From: Psychrobacter sp. JCM 18900
GTDB taxonomy: Bacteria > Pseudomonadota > Gammaproteobacteria > Pseudomonadales > Moraxellaceae
DNA length: 64,000 bases
NCBI RefSeq assembly: GCF_904846625.1
Contig: NZ_CAJHBL010000003.1
Location: forward strand, 585,666-649,665
Reading direction: 5' to 3'
The notes below the pieces were generated by a model, which was not told the origin of the DNA, did not search any database, and saw nothing but the letters and a program-made list of their open reading frames with translations. The position numbers were made by a program, and so were the translations under genes. This document shows, in pieces, positions 27,430-37,477 of this stretch (positions are counted from its first letter, which is position 1; the number at the start of each line of letters is the position of its first letter).

Positions 27430-28857
27430 TTATTTTTCTGAATCAGCTGTTTCTGAGTGTAATGCATCAAACTCGTCAAACGCTTTTTCTTCAGCCTCTG
27501 TCATCGTTGGCTCTTCAACGTCATCAACTTTTTCAAACTCTTCTAGTACCGGCATCAGTAGTGTTGCTTGTGCAAGCGGCAACACATCGATAGGTTTCAA
27601 GTTAGCTTGACCCAGTAGCTGTCTTAGACGGTCACTTGGCAAACGAATCGTCAGACATTCACGACCTGTATCGTCGTAGCTTTCTTCTTCAATAACACCT
27701 AATTCATATAAAGTGTTTTTGAACTGTCCAGCATCATACGGCAAGGTCAAATCAAACGTCGTCAGTTTACCCGTCAGCAGTTGCTGTACGGCAAGCGTTA
27801 GCTCTTCCATGCCAAGGTTCTGTCTAGAAGAGACATAGACGCGGTTTGGCTGTCCTTCGCTAGCATAGCCGATATGTGCAGGCTCATCAGTCAAATCAAT
27901 CTTGTTATAGACATTGAGCACAGGTACATCGTTATCGATTTCTGCCAATACTTCTTTGACCGCCTGAATCTGCTCGTGCATATCTTCGCTAGAGGAGTCA
28001 ATGACGTGCAATAACAAGTCTGCTTCTAGCGTTTCTTCTAGGGTTGCATGAAAAGACTCAACCAGCTCATGCGGCAGATGACGAACAAAACCAACCGTAT
28101 CGACTAAGACGACACGACCAACTCCCTGCCAGTCTAAACGGCGTAGAGTAGGGTCTAGCGTCGCAAATAGTTTGTCAGCAGCGTAGATGTTTTCATCGAC
28201 CAAACGATTGAACAAAGTAGATTTGCCCGCATTGGTGTAGCCGACCAGTGAGATGGTCGGTACGTCTGATTTTTGGCGACGGGCACGACCTTGCGCACGG
28301 GTCTGACGGACTTTTTCTAATTTGCTCTTTAACTGATTGACGCGAGTCTGTAGTAGACGGCGATCGGTCTCAAGCTGGGTTTCACCAGGTCCACGCAGAC
28401 CAATACCACCTTTTTGACGTTCTAAATGCGTCCAACCACGTACCAGACGCGTTGATAGATGGTTAAGCTGAGCCAGTTCGACTTGCAGCTTACCTTCATA
28501 AGTACGGGCGCGCTGTGCAAAAATATCCAAAATCAAACCAGTACGATCCAACACGCGGCATTTCACTAGCGCTTCGATATTACGCTCTTGTGATGGCGAC
28601 AGGCTGTGGTTAAACAGTACGATGTCTGCTTCGTGTTCGCGCACTAGTTCTGCGATTTCTTCTGCTTTTCCGCTACCAACGAAGTATTTGGCGTCAGGGC
28701 GTGAGCGTGATCCAGTGACTAATGCCAAACGATCGGCACCTGCTGAATCAGCCAACAGCTCAAATTCACTAAGATCATCAGGATCTTGAATTTGGCGGAT
28801 GTCTAAATGTACTAAAATGGCGCGTTCGCCACCTTCATGTCTTTCAAAATAGTCCAA
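27430..28857 (-). CDS. hflX: ribosome-associated GTPase HflX
   Basis: Translational GTPase that splits or rescues stalled 70S ribosomes after heat or antibiotic stress. 475 residues: N-terminal HflX domain (GSGKAEEIAELV, LFNHSLSPSQERN, RTGLILDIFAQRA, GIGLRGPGETQLETDRR), then the G domain with G1 VGYTNAGKST (205-214), G3 DTVGFV and G4 NKID, and an acidic C-terminal tail with many Glu and Asp. The start is TTG 28857 (MDYFERHEGGERA): AGGTG lies 7 bases upstream and no in-frame ATG lies near. No hfq or hflK/C gene is adjacent, unlike in E. coli. Confidence 0.95.
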   Translation of the reverse strand: MDYFERHEGGERAILVHLDIRQIQDPDDLSEFELLADSAGADRLALVTGSRSRPDAKYFVGSGKAEEIAELVREHEADIVLFNHSLSPSQERNIEALVKCRVLDRTGLILDIFAQRARTYEGKLQVELAQLNHLSTRLVRGWTHLERQKGGIGLRGPGETQLETDRRLLQTRVNQLKSKLEKVRQTRAQGRARRQKSDVPTISLVGYTNAGKSTLFNRLVDENIYAADKLFATLDPTLRRLDWQGVGRVVLVDTVGFVRHLPHELVESFHATLEETLEADLLLHVIDSSSEDMHEQIQAVKEVLAEIDNDVPVLNVYNKIDLTDEPAHIGYASEGQPNRVYVSSRQNLGMEELTLAVQQLLTGKLTTFDLTLPYDAGQFKNTLYELGVIEEESYDDTGRECLTIRLPSDRLRQLLGQANLKPIDVLPLAQATLLMPVLEEFEKVDDVEEPTMTEAEEKAFDEFDALHSETADSEK

Positions 28858-29163
28858 AGAGTATCACCTATTTAATAAAGTAAATGTCTCGCTATAATCA
28901 GCTTAATAAGCTTTAACATAACGTTCATATGATTATCTATATATGGTCTTATCACTTGATATTAAAGCGTATTAGCATAATTAGCGATGGTTTTATGTTA
29001 CAGCGTTTGCCGCGGATAATTTTTTATAAATCTGCTTTATTGCCCGTTTGTATAAAAGTCAGCACTCACTGAGTGAACAAGCTATCACTGAGTGTGCTAA
29101 CTTTGTTATACTGGGCTCGTTTTTTGACTATTAAACACCCGTTATTTAATCATGAGGGCGAAG
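28858..29163. promoter_or_regulatory. divergent promoter region, hflX / acyltransferase
   Basis: 306 bases. A -10-like TATACT at 29107-29112 faces the acyltransferase gene. Two copies of TCACTGAGTG (29066-29075 and 29085-29094), the first inside a perfect 11-base palindrome, lie just upstream and could be an operator. Confidence 0.45.
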
Positions 29164-29964
29164 ATGAGCCAAGCTAAATCAAGCTTTTCACTCAGACGAC
29201 AGTTGAGCCGAGGCAGACAGGTTGCTGGTATGACCACGACCATGGTCGGCGGCATACGCGCAGCAAAGCGTATCGGTGCATTTAAACAACCACCACGCGA
29301 AACCCTACCACGCTATATCCAGACATTCTGCCGCAAGATGGCAGGCTCTTTTGGGGTAAAAGTAGTAGAAGTGGAACCTGTAGAGCAGTTCCATGGTTTG
29401 TGGGTATCGAATCACGTATCATGGATGGATATTCCTGTCGTTGGTACTGTGAGCCCAGCGTTCTTTTTATCCAAGGCTGAAATCGGTGAATGGCCTGTAT
29501 TTGGCAAACTTGCTCATGCCGCAGGGACGCTTTTCATCGAGCGCGGCTCCGGTGATGCAAGCTCAGTATCGGCACAGATTGCTGACTTTCTAGCCAAAGG
29601 TTTTTCGATTATTTTCTTCCCTGAGGCGACCACCACCAGTGGTAAAAAAGTAAAGCGCATTCATGGAACATTGCTGCAAGCAGCCATAGATGCTGATGTG
29701 CCTATCAGACCGATCATCATCGCTTATGTCAATAAAGACGGCACATTAAGCGACGCATTGCCATACTATGGTAAGCTGACGATGAAAGAAAGCATGAAGA
29801 AAGTACTCGATAGCAAAAACGTGACCGCTTATGTATTGCCACTCGCGCCTATAGATCCAGAAGGTCGTAACAAAAGCGAGCTTACCAATTTATTACAAGC
29901 ACGCATGAATGAAGGACTAGCAGATCTACATTCAAGAGTCCTTAGCGCACCAGTTGAAGACTGA
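29164..29964 (+). CDS. 1-acyl-sn-glycerol-3-phosphate acyltransferase (PlsC family)
   Basis: 266 residues. The acyltransferase block I HX4D motif is in SNHVSWMDIP; block II includes FFLSKAEIGEWPVFG and GTLFIERG; block III is FFPEATTTSGKKV in place of the usual FPEGTRS; block IV is VPIRPIIIAY. It transfers an acyl chain to lysophosphatidic acid or a related lysolipid at the inner membrane. The start is ATG 29164 with GAGGG upstream; the in-frame ATG 29152 has no such signal. The altered block III suggests a side branch of the family, so the exact acceptor is uncertain. Single gene with terminator. Confidence 0.88.
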   Translation: MSQAKSSFSLRRQLSRGRQVAGMTTTMVGGIRAAKRIGAFKQPPRETLPRYIQTFCRKMAGSFGVKVVEVEPVEQFHGLWVSNHVSWMDIPVVGTVSPAFFLSKAEIGEWPVFGKLAHAAGTLFIERGSGDASSVSAQIADFLAKGFSIIFFPEATTTSGKKVKRIHGTLLQAAIDADVPIRPIIIAYVNKDGTLSDALPYYGKLTMKESMKKVLDSKNVTAYVLPLAPIDPEGRNKSELTNLLQARMNEGLADLHSRVLSAPVED

Positions 29965-30022
29965 TTATTTACAGTTGAACTAGTTAGAGTTGAACTAGTG
30001 TAGCTAATCTCAGCCAGTCAAT

Positions 30023-30058
30023 AAAAGGGCGCAAATCGAAACGATTTGCGCCCTTTTC
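30023..30058. terminator. bidirectional terminator, acyltransferase / aldo-keto reductase
   Basis: GGGCGCAAATCG, short A loop, CGATTTGCGCCC, then TTTT; AAAA on the other side serves the minus-strand gene. Confidence 0.92.
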
Positions 30059-30137
30059 TATAGGAAAATTAATAGAGCGAGCATAATGTCATTTATTCAG
30101 CAGGCTGTATTAACATCCAGTCTCTATAAAAGACCAA

Positions 30138-31178
30138 CTATGGCGATGGATTAGGTTGCTGTGTATGCACCGCTTCAATCGCTTCTAAGACATCTGCCGT
30201 TAGCTCCACATTGACACTATCGATGTTTGATTTGAGTTGCTCGGTCGTCGTCGCTCCAATGATGTTACTGGTGACAAAGTGACGAGAGTTTACGAAAGCC
30301 AATGACATCTGTGCCATGTCTAAACCTGCATCAGCAGCTATCTTGGCATATTGCTCAGTGGCTGATTTGGCCTGCTCATTCACATAACGACCGAAACGAT
30401 CGTACATGGTGAGACGTGCGCCAGTTGGACGTTTACCATCAAGGTATTTGCCAGACAATACACCAAACCCAAGCGGTGAATACGCAAGTAGACCAACGTT
30501 TTCACGATGGGCAATCTCAGCCATACCAACTTCGTATAAACGATTCAATAAGCTATATGGGTTTTGCACGGTAAGTGGTGGAATTAGGCCATTTTTATCT
30601 GCTTCCCATAGATAGCGCATCAGTCCCCACGCGGTATCATTTGATAGGCCGTAAGCACGAATACGACCTTTTTTGATTTCATCGTTCAACGCTTGAATAG
30701 TCTCTAAAAATGGCGTTAAATCGTCTAATGACTGTGCTGCCATTTCTTCATCATAGCCGCGCTGACCAAAGAAATTCGCTTGACGTTCTGGCCAATGCAG
30801 CTGATAGATATCGATATAGTCTGTCTGTAGACGCTCCAAATTCCCGTCAATAGCGCTGCTAATGTGCTCGGCATTAAAGCGCGTTTGACCATCACGCAAA
30901 AAGTTCATTGGCGATATTTTGCTTGCGAGAATGACTTTGTCACGCTGTTTGGTCTTGTTAAACCAAGTGCCCATAAAGCGCTCAGTATCACCTTGTTTGT
31001 CTTTATCTGGTGGTGACGGGTACATCTCGGCGGTATCCCAAAAGTTCACACCTTCACTGAGTGCCATGTCCATTTGTTCATGTGCTTCGGACTCAGTATT
31101 TTGCTGTCCCCATGTCATCGTGCCTAAACAGATTTTAGATACTTTTTCATCGAGTTGCGGTAACGTTTGATACTGCAT
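30138..31178 (-). CDS. aldo/keto reductase, Tas-like
   Basis: 346-residue NADPH-dependent TIM-barrel oxidoreductase. Sequence close to E. coli Tas in its landmarks: LGTMTWGQQNTESEAHEQ, FWDTAEMYPSPP (Asp and Tyr of the catalytic tetrad), VILASKIS (Lys), YIDIYQLHWPERQ (His region), and the NADP-binding NIIGATTTEQLKSNI. The physiological substrate is unknown; E. coli Tas rescues a tyrosine auxotroph by an unclear route. ATG 31178 has GGGAG upstream. Separate from its neighbours. Confidence 0.92.
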   Translation of the reverse strand: MQYQTLPQLDEKVSKICLGTMTWGQQNTESEAHEQMDMALSEGVNFWDTAEMYPSPPDKDKQGDTERFMGTWFNKTKQRDKVILASKISPMNFLRDGQTRFNAEHISSAIDGNLERLQTDYIDIYQLHWPERQANFFGQRGYDEEMAAQSLDDLTPFLETIQALNDEIKKGRIRAYGLSNDTAWGLMRYLWEADKNGLIPPLTVQNPYSLLNRLYEVGMAEIAHRENVGLLAYSPLGFGVLSGKYLDGKRPTGARLTMYDRFGRYVNEQAKSATEQYAKIAADAGLDMAQMSLAFVNSRHFVTSNIIGATTTEQLKSNIDSVNVELTADVLEAIEAVHTQQPNPSP

Positions 31179-31278
31179 ATAAGTCTCCCTTTTGGCTGTT
31201 TTTATCGATATTAATTTTTATCGTCGTGAGCTTTTATCTTAGTTAACGTTTAACGAGTTTTTGATAGTCTTTAAGCGA

Positions 31279-31776
31279 CTACATTAATTTGATGCCTGTG
31301 ACACCGGGCGGTGTGACTTTAAAGATTTTTACTTTAAATAATACGTCTTGTCCTGCCAATGGGTGGTTAAAGTCTACTTCGACTTGATCTTCATCGATGG
31401 CACTAATCGTACCGGGCAGTGTGTTTTTACCTTTGTCTTCGAACTCAACCATCATGCCAATTTCTGGATTATCAGCGACTAGCGCAAACTGAGTACGGCT
31501 AAAATGTTGGATGTTTTCAGGATTCCACTCACCAAAAGCTTGCTCTGGCTCAAGGTGTGCGGTACGAGTGTCACCGGCGCGTAGATTCATCAATACTTGC
31601 TCGAAACCAGGTAACAAGCTCTCATCACCAATGGTCAAAGACACAGGTGCATCACGATTAAAGGTTGAGTCGATGATGGTGCCGTTCTCTAGTGAAACTT
31701 CAAAGTGCAACTTCACAAGGCTACCATGAGCGATACGAGTGTCTTCGTTTGGGTTAATAAATTGAGATTGAGTCAT
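31279..31776 (-). CDS. fkpB: FKBP-type peptidyl-prolyl cis-trans isomerase (SlpA/FkpB type)
   Basis: 165 residues. FKBP core with an IF (SlyD-like) insertion: LVKLHFEVSLENGTIIDSTF, DESLLPGFEQVLMNLRAGD, PEQAFGEWNPENIQ, then the terminal DFNHPLAGQDVLFKVKIFKV. Catalyses proline isomerisation and aids folding in the cytosol. In many proteobacteria fkpB follows lspA directly; here a plus-strand cold-shock gene lies between them, and ispH is not next to it. Shine-Dalgarno weak. Confidence 0.92.
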   Translation of the reverse strand: MTQSQFINPNEDTRIAHGSLVKLHFEVSLENGTIIDSTFNRDAPVSLTIGDESLLPGFEQVLMNLRAGDTRTAHLEPEQAFGEWNPENIQHFSRTQFALVADNPEIGMMVEFEDKGKNTLPGTISAIDEDQVEVDFNHPLAGQDVLFKVKIFKVTPPGVTGIKLM

Positions 31777-31950
31777 AATAAAGAGCCATCGGTTGCTAGA
31801 ATAAAAGAATAGAAAATAATGCGTTGGATTACAGTGTTTTTAATTGCAGTACTATAGTGTAAGAAATAATAAGTCATCTAAGACCAGATGTAAGCGTCAA
31901 TAATGTAACGCAGATGGTGTACTATAATTGGCAATTCTAAAGGATATGAG

Positions 31951-32628
31951 GTGTCGGTGGTGAATAAACAACAAGGCACTGTCAAAAAATGGCAGGACGA
32001 TAAAGGGTTTGGCTTTATTGAAACTGAAGCAGGCGAGTCTGTTTTCTTTCATGTGAGTGAGTTTAAGGCTCAGCGCCGTCCTAATATCGGTGAGGCAGTG
32101 GTCTTTAGCATTGGGCAAGATGCGGAGGGACGCAAGCGAGCCAAGCAAGTACAAGAGCTTGGTTTCGTACAGCAAAAAATGGCACAAAAAAATCAGCAGA
32201 TCCGTCAGCGCAATCAGAAACGTAGCCATCAGGCGGAATTTGAAGCGGGTCAAAAGAAACGCTCATTTCTTGGACTGGCTTTTTATGGTGTTTTGGCTTT
32301 ATTAGCAGCAACAGATAAACTGAGCTGGCTAGTGGTCGGCTGGTACGTCGTGTTAGGGATTATTACTTATGGCATGTATGCCAAAGACAAAGCTGCTGCG
32401 CAAAGTGGCGACTGGCGTACGCCTGAGTCTACACTGCATATACTAAGCGCGCTTGGTGGTTGGGTAGGCGCGCTATTGGCTCAGACGTATCTGCGTCACA
32501 AATCACAAAAGCCTGAGTTTCGAGTGACTTATTATTTGACCGTCGTTGTGAACATGGCAGGGTTGCTATTTTTATTGGCAGGTGGCGGGTTAGAGACTGT
32601 GACTGACTTATTATCAGAGTTTCTATAA
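31951..32628 (+). CDS. cold-shock domain / DUF1294 membrane fusion protein
   Basis: 225 residues. The N-terminal cold-shock domain (about 7-68) has the RNP1-like KGFGFIE and RNP2-like VFFHVSEF for single-stranded nucleic-acid binding. A basic, Gln-rich linker (about 72-108, KNQQIRQRNQKRSHQ) leads to a DUF1294 membrane part (about 105-220) with 3-4 TM segments and the family pattern DKAAAQSGDWRTPES, LGGWVGALLAQ. Start GTG 31951 has AAGGAT 6 bases upstream; GTG 31957 and 31960 are close alternatives. It may tether RNA to the membrane, but the role is unknown. Ends at a bidirectional terminator facing lspA. Confidence 0.9.
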   Translation: MSVVNKQQGTVKKWQDDKGFGFIETEAGESVFFHVSEFKAQRRPNIGEAVVFSIGQDAEGRKRAKQVQELGFVQQKMAQKNQQIRQRNQKRSHQAEFEAGQKKRSFLGLAFYGVLALLAATDKLSWLVVGWYVVLGIITYGMYAKDKAAAQSGDWRTPESTLHILSALGGWVGALLAQTYLRHKSQKPEFRVTYYLTVVVNMAGLLFLLAGGGLETVTDLLSEFL

Positions 32629-32694
32629 ATAAATAATTGCATTCACGATTAGCAGTATTGCTACGTGTATGACGAAAGCATTAAAACGATCGAC

Positions 32695-32734
32695 AAAAAA
32701 AAGGTGGGTTACGATTACATAACCCACCTTTTTT
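32695..32734. terminator. bidirectional terminator, CSD-DUF1294 / lspA
   Basis: GGTGGGTTA (32703-32711) and TAACCCACC (32720-32728), with eight A before and six T after. Confidence 0.95.
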
Positions 32735-32772
32735 ATTTATAAGTCAAACGGTATTCATAATACTATTTAAAA

Positions 32773-33429
32773 TTATGACCGTGGCATTTCACGCTTTTTT
32801 TCCAAAAACAGCATATCGATGACAATCAATAATACACCAATAGAAATACCGATATCTGCGATATTAAAAATCGGATAATGCCAAACATCAGCATAATGCA
32901 CATGGATAAAATCAATCACATGACCATGTAATAAGCGGTCGATTAAATTACCAACTGCACCGCCCAATACTAAGGCTAGACCAAAAGATAACAGCGTGGC
33001 TTTGCGTGGTGCTTTAATCAGATAAATGATTAGAAACAACGACATGAGTAAAGCCAGTCCTGAAAAAAACCACTTCTGCCAACCGCCAGCATCTGCCAAA
33101 AAGCTAAATGCCGCGCCGTAGTTATAAGCCAATGTCCAATTGAGAAATGGCTCAATCACCGGCACTGGATCATGAAAGGTCAGCTTAGTTTCTGCCAGCC
33201 ATTTAGTCCACTGATCGATAACGACGATAACCAATGCCAATACATACCATACAAAAGCACGACTACCATTGGCCACCAGCTTTGGTGTCCTATTTGTTGA
33301 CTTGGTCATGCGACTTCTAGGCGTAGTCGAGCTACCTGTGGTTGCATGAGCAGGCTTAGGCGAATGATCGACCTTAACCTGCGGCTGCTGGTCATGCTGG
33401 CTTTCAGGTGAGTCTGTTGGGTTAGGCAT
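32773..33429 (-). CDS. lspA: lipoprotein signal peptidase LspA
   Basis: Inner-membrane aspartic protease that removes the signal peptide of prolipoproteins. 218 residues, longer than the usual 160-170 because of a hydrophilic Pro/Ser/Thr/His N-terminal extension of about 55 residues. Four TM segments follow: [14 protein letters not shown], the conserved [11 protein letters not shown], then the catalytic aspartates in [16 protein letters not shown] and FNIADIGIS. Start ATG 33429 has GAGGT 8 bases upstream and overlaps the ileS stop by 8 bases (ATGCCTAA), so the genes are translationally coupled. Several lipoproteins in this window are its substrates. Confidence 0.95.
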   Translation of the reverse strand: MPNPTDSPESQHDQQPQVKVDHSPKPAHATTGSSTTPRSRMTKSTNRTPKLVANGSRAFVWYVLALVIVVIDQWTKWLAETKLTFHDPVPVIEPFLNWTLAYNYGAAFSFLADAGGWQKWFFSGLALLMSLFLIIYLIKAPRKATLLSFGLALVLGGAVGNLIDRLLHGHVIDFIHVHYADVWHYPIFNIADIGISIGVLLIVIDMLFLEKKREMPRS

Positions 33430-36283
33430 AGTGACGTACCTCGCCATCGCCACTGACATTGGTTACGCAGCGCGCGCATAGCTCAGGGTGTGCGCTATCT
33501 GTACCGATGTCATCACGAATGTGCCAGCAGCGTACGCACTTAGTACCAGTAGCCGCACTTACTTGTACCACTAAATCTACAGCCTCTTCGGTATTGGTGT
33601 CGGTCGCTTCTTTTGTCTGTGCGATGCTATCAGCAGGTGCTTCGCTCATTGGCTTTAGTGCAGCGTTACTAGTAATTAGTACAAAACGAAGCTCTTCATC
33701 AAGCTTAGCTAGGCTTTCATACATAGCACCGTCAGCATATAGACTCACGTCGGCAGACAAGTTGGCATTGATGATTTTTTCGCCACGTGCAGTCTCGATA
33801 TGTTTGTTCACCATGTCTTTTGCGAACATGATGCGCTGCCAGTCATCATTGCTAATAGCACTTAGCTCAAACGCTGGGAACTCATACCATTCTTGAGTAA
33901 ATACATAGCCGCCTTTGTCCGAATCACGTTGGTTCAGCACTTCCCAAGCCTCTTGCGCCGTGAATGATAGGATTGGTGTAATCCAGCGAATCAATGCATG
34001 AGTGATATGGTAGATAGCCGTCTGCGCAGAGCGACGAGGCTGACCATCTGCCTGCGTGGTGTACTGACGATCCTTGATAATATCTAGATAGAAGCTACCC
34101 AAGTCTTGCGAGCAAAACGCCGTCACGTGCTGAGTGACTTGGTGAAAGTCCATTGCATCGTAAGCACTAATGATTTGCGCTTGTACGGTTTGTGCGCGCT
34201 CAATGATGAATTTATCAAGGCTAACCAATTCATTGATATCAATGCTATCAGTCGCTGGATTGAAGTCATCAGTATTGGCAAGCAAGAAACGTAGCGTATT
34301 ACGGATACGGCGATACATATCGATCGCACCTTTAAAGACCGTCTTACCTGCGCTCATCTCATAACGATAGTCACTCGATGCAATCCACAGACGCAGCATG
34401 TCCGCGCCTGTCTTATTGATCTCTTCTTGCGGGGTGATGATATTGCCAAGTGACTTACTCATCTTGCGACCGTTTTCATCGACCACAAAACCATGCGTCA
34501 GTACTTGCTTAAACGGTGGGCGCTCATAAATCGCTTCTGACGTTAGCAGTGACGTCTGGAACCAACCGCGATGCTGGTCAGAGCCTTCTAGATACATATC
34601 AGCTGGATTGGTCAATTCATCACGTTGATCAAGTACCGCAAAATGCGTCGTGCCTGAGTCAAACCAAACGTCTAATGTGTCAGTTGCTTTGTCATAGTCA
34701 GCGGCTTCACTGCCTAAGAAGTCTTCACAGCTAGCATCGAACCAAGCTTCTACGCCGCCTTCATTGATTTTTTGAGCTGCGGTTTCCATCAGCTCAAGCG
34801 TGTTTGGATGCAGCTCGCCTGTTTCTTTATGCGTAAAGAAAGTAATCGGCACGCCCCACGTACGCTGACGCGAGATACACCAGTCAGGGCGACCCGTCAT
34901 CATTGATTCGATACGGTTTTGTCCCCACGCTGGGGTCCAGTTGACTGTAGGAATATCAGCAAGCGCGCGAGCACGTAAGCCTTGGGTTTCCATATTGATA
35001 AACCACTGAGGCGTAGCACGGAAAATGATTGGCGACTTATGACGCCAGCAATGCGGATAGCTATGCTCAATTTTGGTATGGCTGATTAGATGGCCATTAT
35101 CATGTAGTGCAGCGATGATTTTTGGATTGGCTTTATAAATGTGCTCGCCGGCAAATACAGCAGCGTTATCTAAATAAACGCCTGTACCGCTTACTGGGTT
35201 TTCTACTGGTAAGTTGTATTTTAGACCAACGATATAATCGTCTAAACCGTGACCAGGTGCAGTATGTACCAGACCAGTACCACTATCAGTAGTCACATGG
35301 TCGCCCAAGATGAGCGGCACTTGACGGTCTTCAATCAGTGGATGCTGGGCATGTAGGCCTTCAAGCTCGCTGCCTGATACAGTTGCTAAGATGCCGTTAT
35401 TTTCCAGTTTAAGTTCGTTTAGTGCAGTCTCTACAAGATCCGCTGCGAGTAACAGATTGCCTTTTTCGGTAGCAACCACGCTATAGTTATGCTCTGGATG
35501 TACTGAGATAGCCTGGTTGGCAGGTAACGTCCATGGCGTGGTGGTCCAAATAACAGCAGCGATATTATCTGCGATATCTGCCAATGCGGCTACTTTGTCC
35601 GTACCGAGCACATCAAAGCTGACATAGATCGCGTCAGAGACTTTGTCTTGATATTCTACTTCTGCTTCTGCTAGGGCAGAGCTACAGTCCAAGCACCAGT
35701 TAACTGGCTTCATACCGCGAGTCACATGACCATTGTCATAGATTTTGGCAAGCGCACGTACGATGTTGGCTTCTTGATGGAAGTTCATGGTCAGATAAGG
35801 GTTGTCCCAATCACCAAACACACCTAAGCGCTTGAAGTCTGCCTTTTGCAGTTCAATCTGAGTGCTCGCATATTCGCGGCATAGGCCACGGAATTCGGTC
35901 GCAGAAACTTTTTGACCAACTTTACCGACCTTGGCTTCGACTTTTTGTTCGATTGGCAGACCATGACAATCCCAACCAGGGACATAAGGCGCATCAAATC
36001 CTGATAAGGTTTTTGATTTTACAATAATGTCTTTTAGTACTTTATTGACCGCATGACCCAAGTGAATCTGACCGTTGGCGTATGGAGGGCCATCGTGCAA
36101 AATATACTTGGTTGCACCAGCACGCGCCTGACGAATTTTACCGTACACGTCATCTGCTTCCCAAGCAGCAAGCCAATCTGGCTCGCGCTTGGCAAGGTTT
36201 GCGCGCATCGCAAATGGCGTATCCGCAAGGTTTAGCGTGTCTTTGTAATCTTGGCTTGGTGTGTCAGTGCTTTTATCAGTCAT
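33422..36283 (-). CDS. ileS: isoleucyl-tRNA synthetase
   Basis: Class I synthetase that charges tRNA-Ile and edits valine. 953 residues from ATG 36283 ([14 protein letters not shown]); a longer frame to 36379 is open but lacks family similarity. Landmarks: HIGH-type motif [16 protein letters not shown], editing domain ([23 protein letters not shown]), [17 protein letters not shown] in [13 protein letters not shown], and the C-terminal zinc motif CVRCWH...CARC. The ribosome-binding site is weak. A TATAAT (36576-36581, minus strand) would give a leader of about 290 bases. ribF, its usual upstream partner, is absent. Confidence 0.97.
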   Translation of the reverse strand: MTDKSTDTPSQDYKDTLNLADTPFAMRANLAKREPDWLAAWEADDVYGKIRQARAGATKYILHDGPPYANGQIHLGHAVNKVLKDIIVKSKTLSGFDAPYVPGWDCHGLPIEQKVEAKVGKVGQKVSATEFRGLCREYASTQIELQKADFKRLGVFGDWDNPYLTMNFHQEANIVRALAKIYDNGHVTRGMKPVNWCLDCSSALAEAEVEYQDKVSDAIYVSFDVLGTDKVAALADIADNIAAVIWTTTPWTLPANQAISVHPEHNYSVVATEKGNLLLAADLVETALNELKLENNGILATVSGSELEGLHAQHPLIEDRQVPLILGDHVTTDSGTGLVHTAPGHGLDDYIVGLKYNLPVENPVSGTGVYLDNAAVFAGEHIYKANPKIIAALHDNGHLISHTKIEHSYPHCWRHKSPIIFRATPQWFINMETQGLRARALADIPTVNWTPAWGQNRIESMMTGRPDWCISRQRTWGVPITFFTHKETGELHPNTLELMETAAQKINEGGVEAWFDASCEDFLGSEAADYDKATDTLDVWFDSGTTHFAVLDQRDELTNPADMYLEGSDQHRGWFQTSLLTSEAIYERPPFKQVLTHGFVVDENGRKMSKSLGNIITPQEEINKTGADMLRLWIASSDYRYEMSAGKTVFKGAIDMYRRIRNTLRFLLANTDDFNPATDSIDINELVSLDKFIIERAQTVQAQIISAYDAMDFHQVTQHVTAFCSQDLGSFYLDIIKDRQYTTQADGQPRRSAQTAIYHITHALIRWITPILSFTAQEAWEVLNQRDSDKGGYVFTQEWYEFPAFELSAISNDDWQRIMFAKDMVNKHIETARGEKIINANLSADVSLYADGAMYESLAKLDEELRFVLITSNAALKPMSEAPADSIAQTKEATDTNTEEAVDLVVQVSAATGTKCVRCWHIRDDIGTDSAHPELCARCVTNVSGDGEVRHYA

Positions 36284-36732
36284 AGAAGGTATCTTTTTAA
36301 AAGGTAGGTTTGTGTGTCGGTTCAAAACCGGATACAAGGCTCGATGTTCAATGTAGTTCAATATAGTACTGAGGGTCACGCGGTATTGATAATGCTTAAT
36401 TACTAATAGTAGGTATATTGCTCATCATAGTCGGTTTATCAACCATCATGTCAATAAATACCCATTATCGCTCACTAGTCGGTAAATAGTTACGTCAATA
36501 ATAAATGGTAACGAGACGATTGCAATATAAAATATGCTAGTAAAATAATTCAAAAAAATATTTAGATCGGCAGCTATTATATGACAAAAAGGGTAGGGTA
36601 AAAAGAGCTGTGCGAGGTCAGTCCAATTTTGTCCAATATCAATCGTTTATCTACGTCGTATATCCTCAGCACAGACGTAGCTATAAGCTCCTTGAATGCT
36701 TATTCATTGAAACATAAAGTACGGCTCAACTG
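36284..36732 (-). promoter_or_regulatory. ileS upstream region with candidate -10
   Basis: About 450 bases without a gene. A perfect TATAAT reads on the minus strand at 36581-36576. A TTTACC lies 15 bases before it, which is a weak -35 at short spacing. Nothing else stands out. Confidence 0.4.
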
Positions 36733-37281
36733 CTAAAAAATAGATGCTAACCATAAGCGCAGTTTCAATGACCATAATGGTTGAATACCTGTTAGCCCTT
36801 GTGTCATCTCGCCACTCTCTAATACCACATAGGACGGTGTGACTTGTCCTTGCCAATCTGCAAAGATATTGCCTTGTTGATCATTTATGGTGGTGAAATC
36901 AAACTGATGTTGATCGAGGTAGCTGCGTAGCTCTTGGTTTGAGCCGGACTGTACGGCAACAGTGACAACGGGATAGTTATCTGCAGCTAGTTTATTGATA
37001 GTTGGCGAGGTAAAGCTGCAGACTGAACACCACGTACCCCAAAAGTATACCAGTGTAGGCCGCTCATGACTCATCGCTGCTAGGTCGATAGTCTGCCCTT
37101 GATAATCGGTCAGTTGCAACTGAGGGTTGGCAGGCATGACAGGCTGTCGCCACCAATTGACCACGCTATAGATCACGATAAACATGAGACCGTATAACAT
37201 TATCGTTTTAAGTATCGAAACTATCTTCGGCTTCGGCTGCTTCTTTGGCTTTATTTCTGTTTGTTCAATATCAGTCGTCAT
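36733..37281 (-). CDS. membrane-anchored thioredoxin-like protein (TlpA/ScsD type)
   Basis: 182 residues. Short cytoplasmic basic N-terminus, one TM anchor (about 24-43), then a periplasmic thioredoxin fold: active site WGTWCSVCSF (CxxC), a long central helix, and the cis-proline loop VTPSYVV. It probably reduces or transfers disulfides in the periplasm. The CSVC dipeptide is unlike DsbA (CPHC) and DsbE (CPTC/CPVC). The partner (a DsbD/ScsB-type reductant) is not in the window. GGAT lies upstream of ATG 37281. Confidence 0.9.
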   Translation of the reverse strand: MTTDIEQTEIKPKKQPKPKIVSILKTIMLYGLMFIVIYSVVNWWRQPVMPANPQLQLTDYQGQTIDLAAMSHERPTLVYFWGTWCSVCSFTSPTINKLAADNYPVVTVAVQSGSNQELRSYLDQHQFDFTTINDQQGNIFADWQGQVTPSYVVLESGEMTQGLTGIQPLWSLKLRLWLASIF

Positions 37282-37407
37282 GACATCCGCTTTTTAGTTT
37301 GCATATTGTTTTCAGTTATTTTCAGTTGTTCTCAAATAATGGCTTATCGTCACTGCTTATCTTATCGTGATTGCCTATATGATCATTGCACAAAGAGTAG
37401 ACAGTAG

Positions 37408-37436
37408 ATAAAAATAAACGGCTGAAAATCAGCCGT
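37408..37436 (-). terminator. terminator of the GNAT-nitrilase gene
   Basis: ACGGCTGA (37418-37425), loop AAA, TCAGCCGT (37429-37436). On the minus strand a TTTATTTTT tail follows. Confidence 0.85.
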
Positions 37437-37477
37437 GTTATTTATAAAGTCTACTATAAGTGTGCGACATCAACCTA

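Noticed and set aside
27354..27593. 79-codon plus-strand frame overlapping the end of hflX
   Set aside because: Antisense to the acidic tail of hflX, no supported start, and no domain.
35983..36285. Plus-strand frames opposite the ileS 5' end
   Set aside because: Antisense shadows of a highly conserved gene; no start signals.
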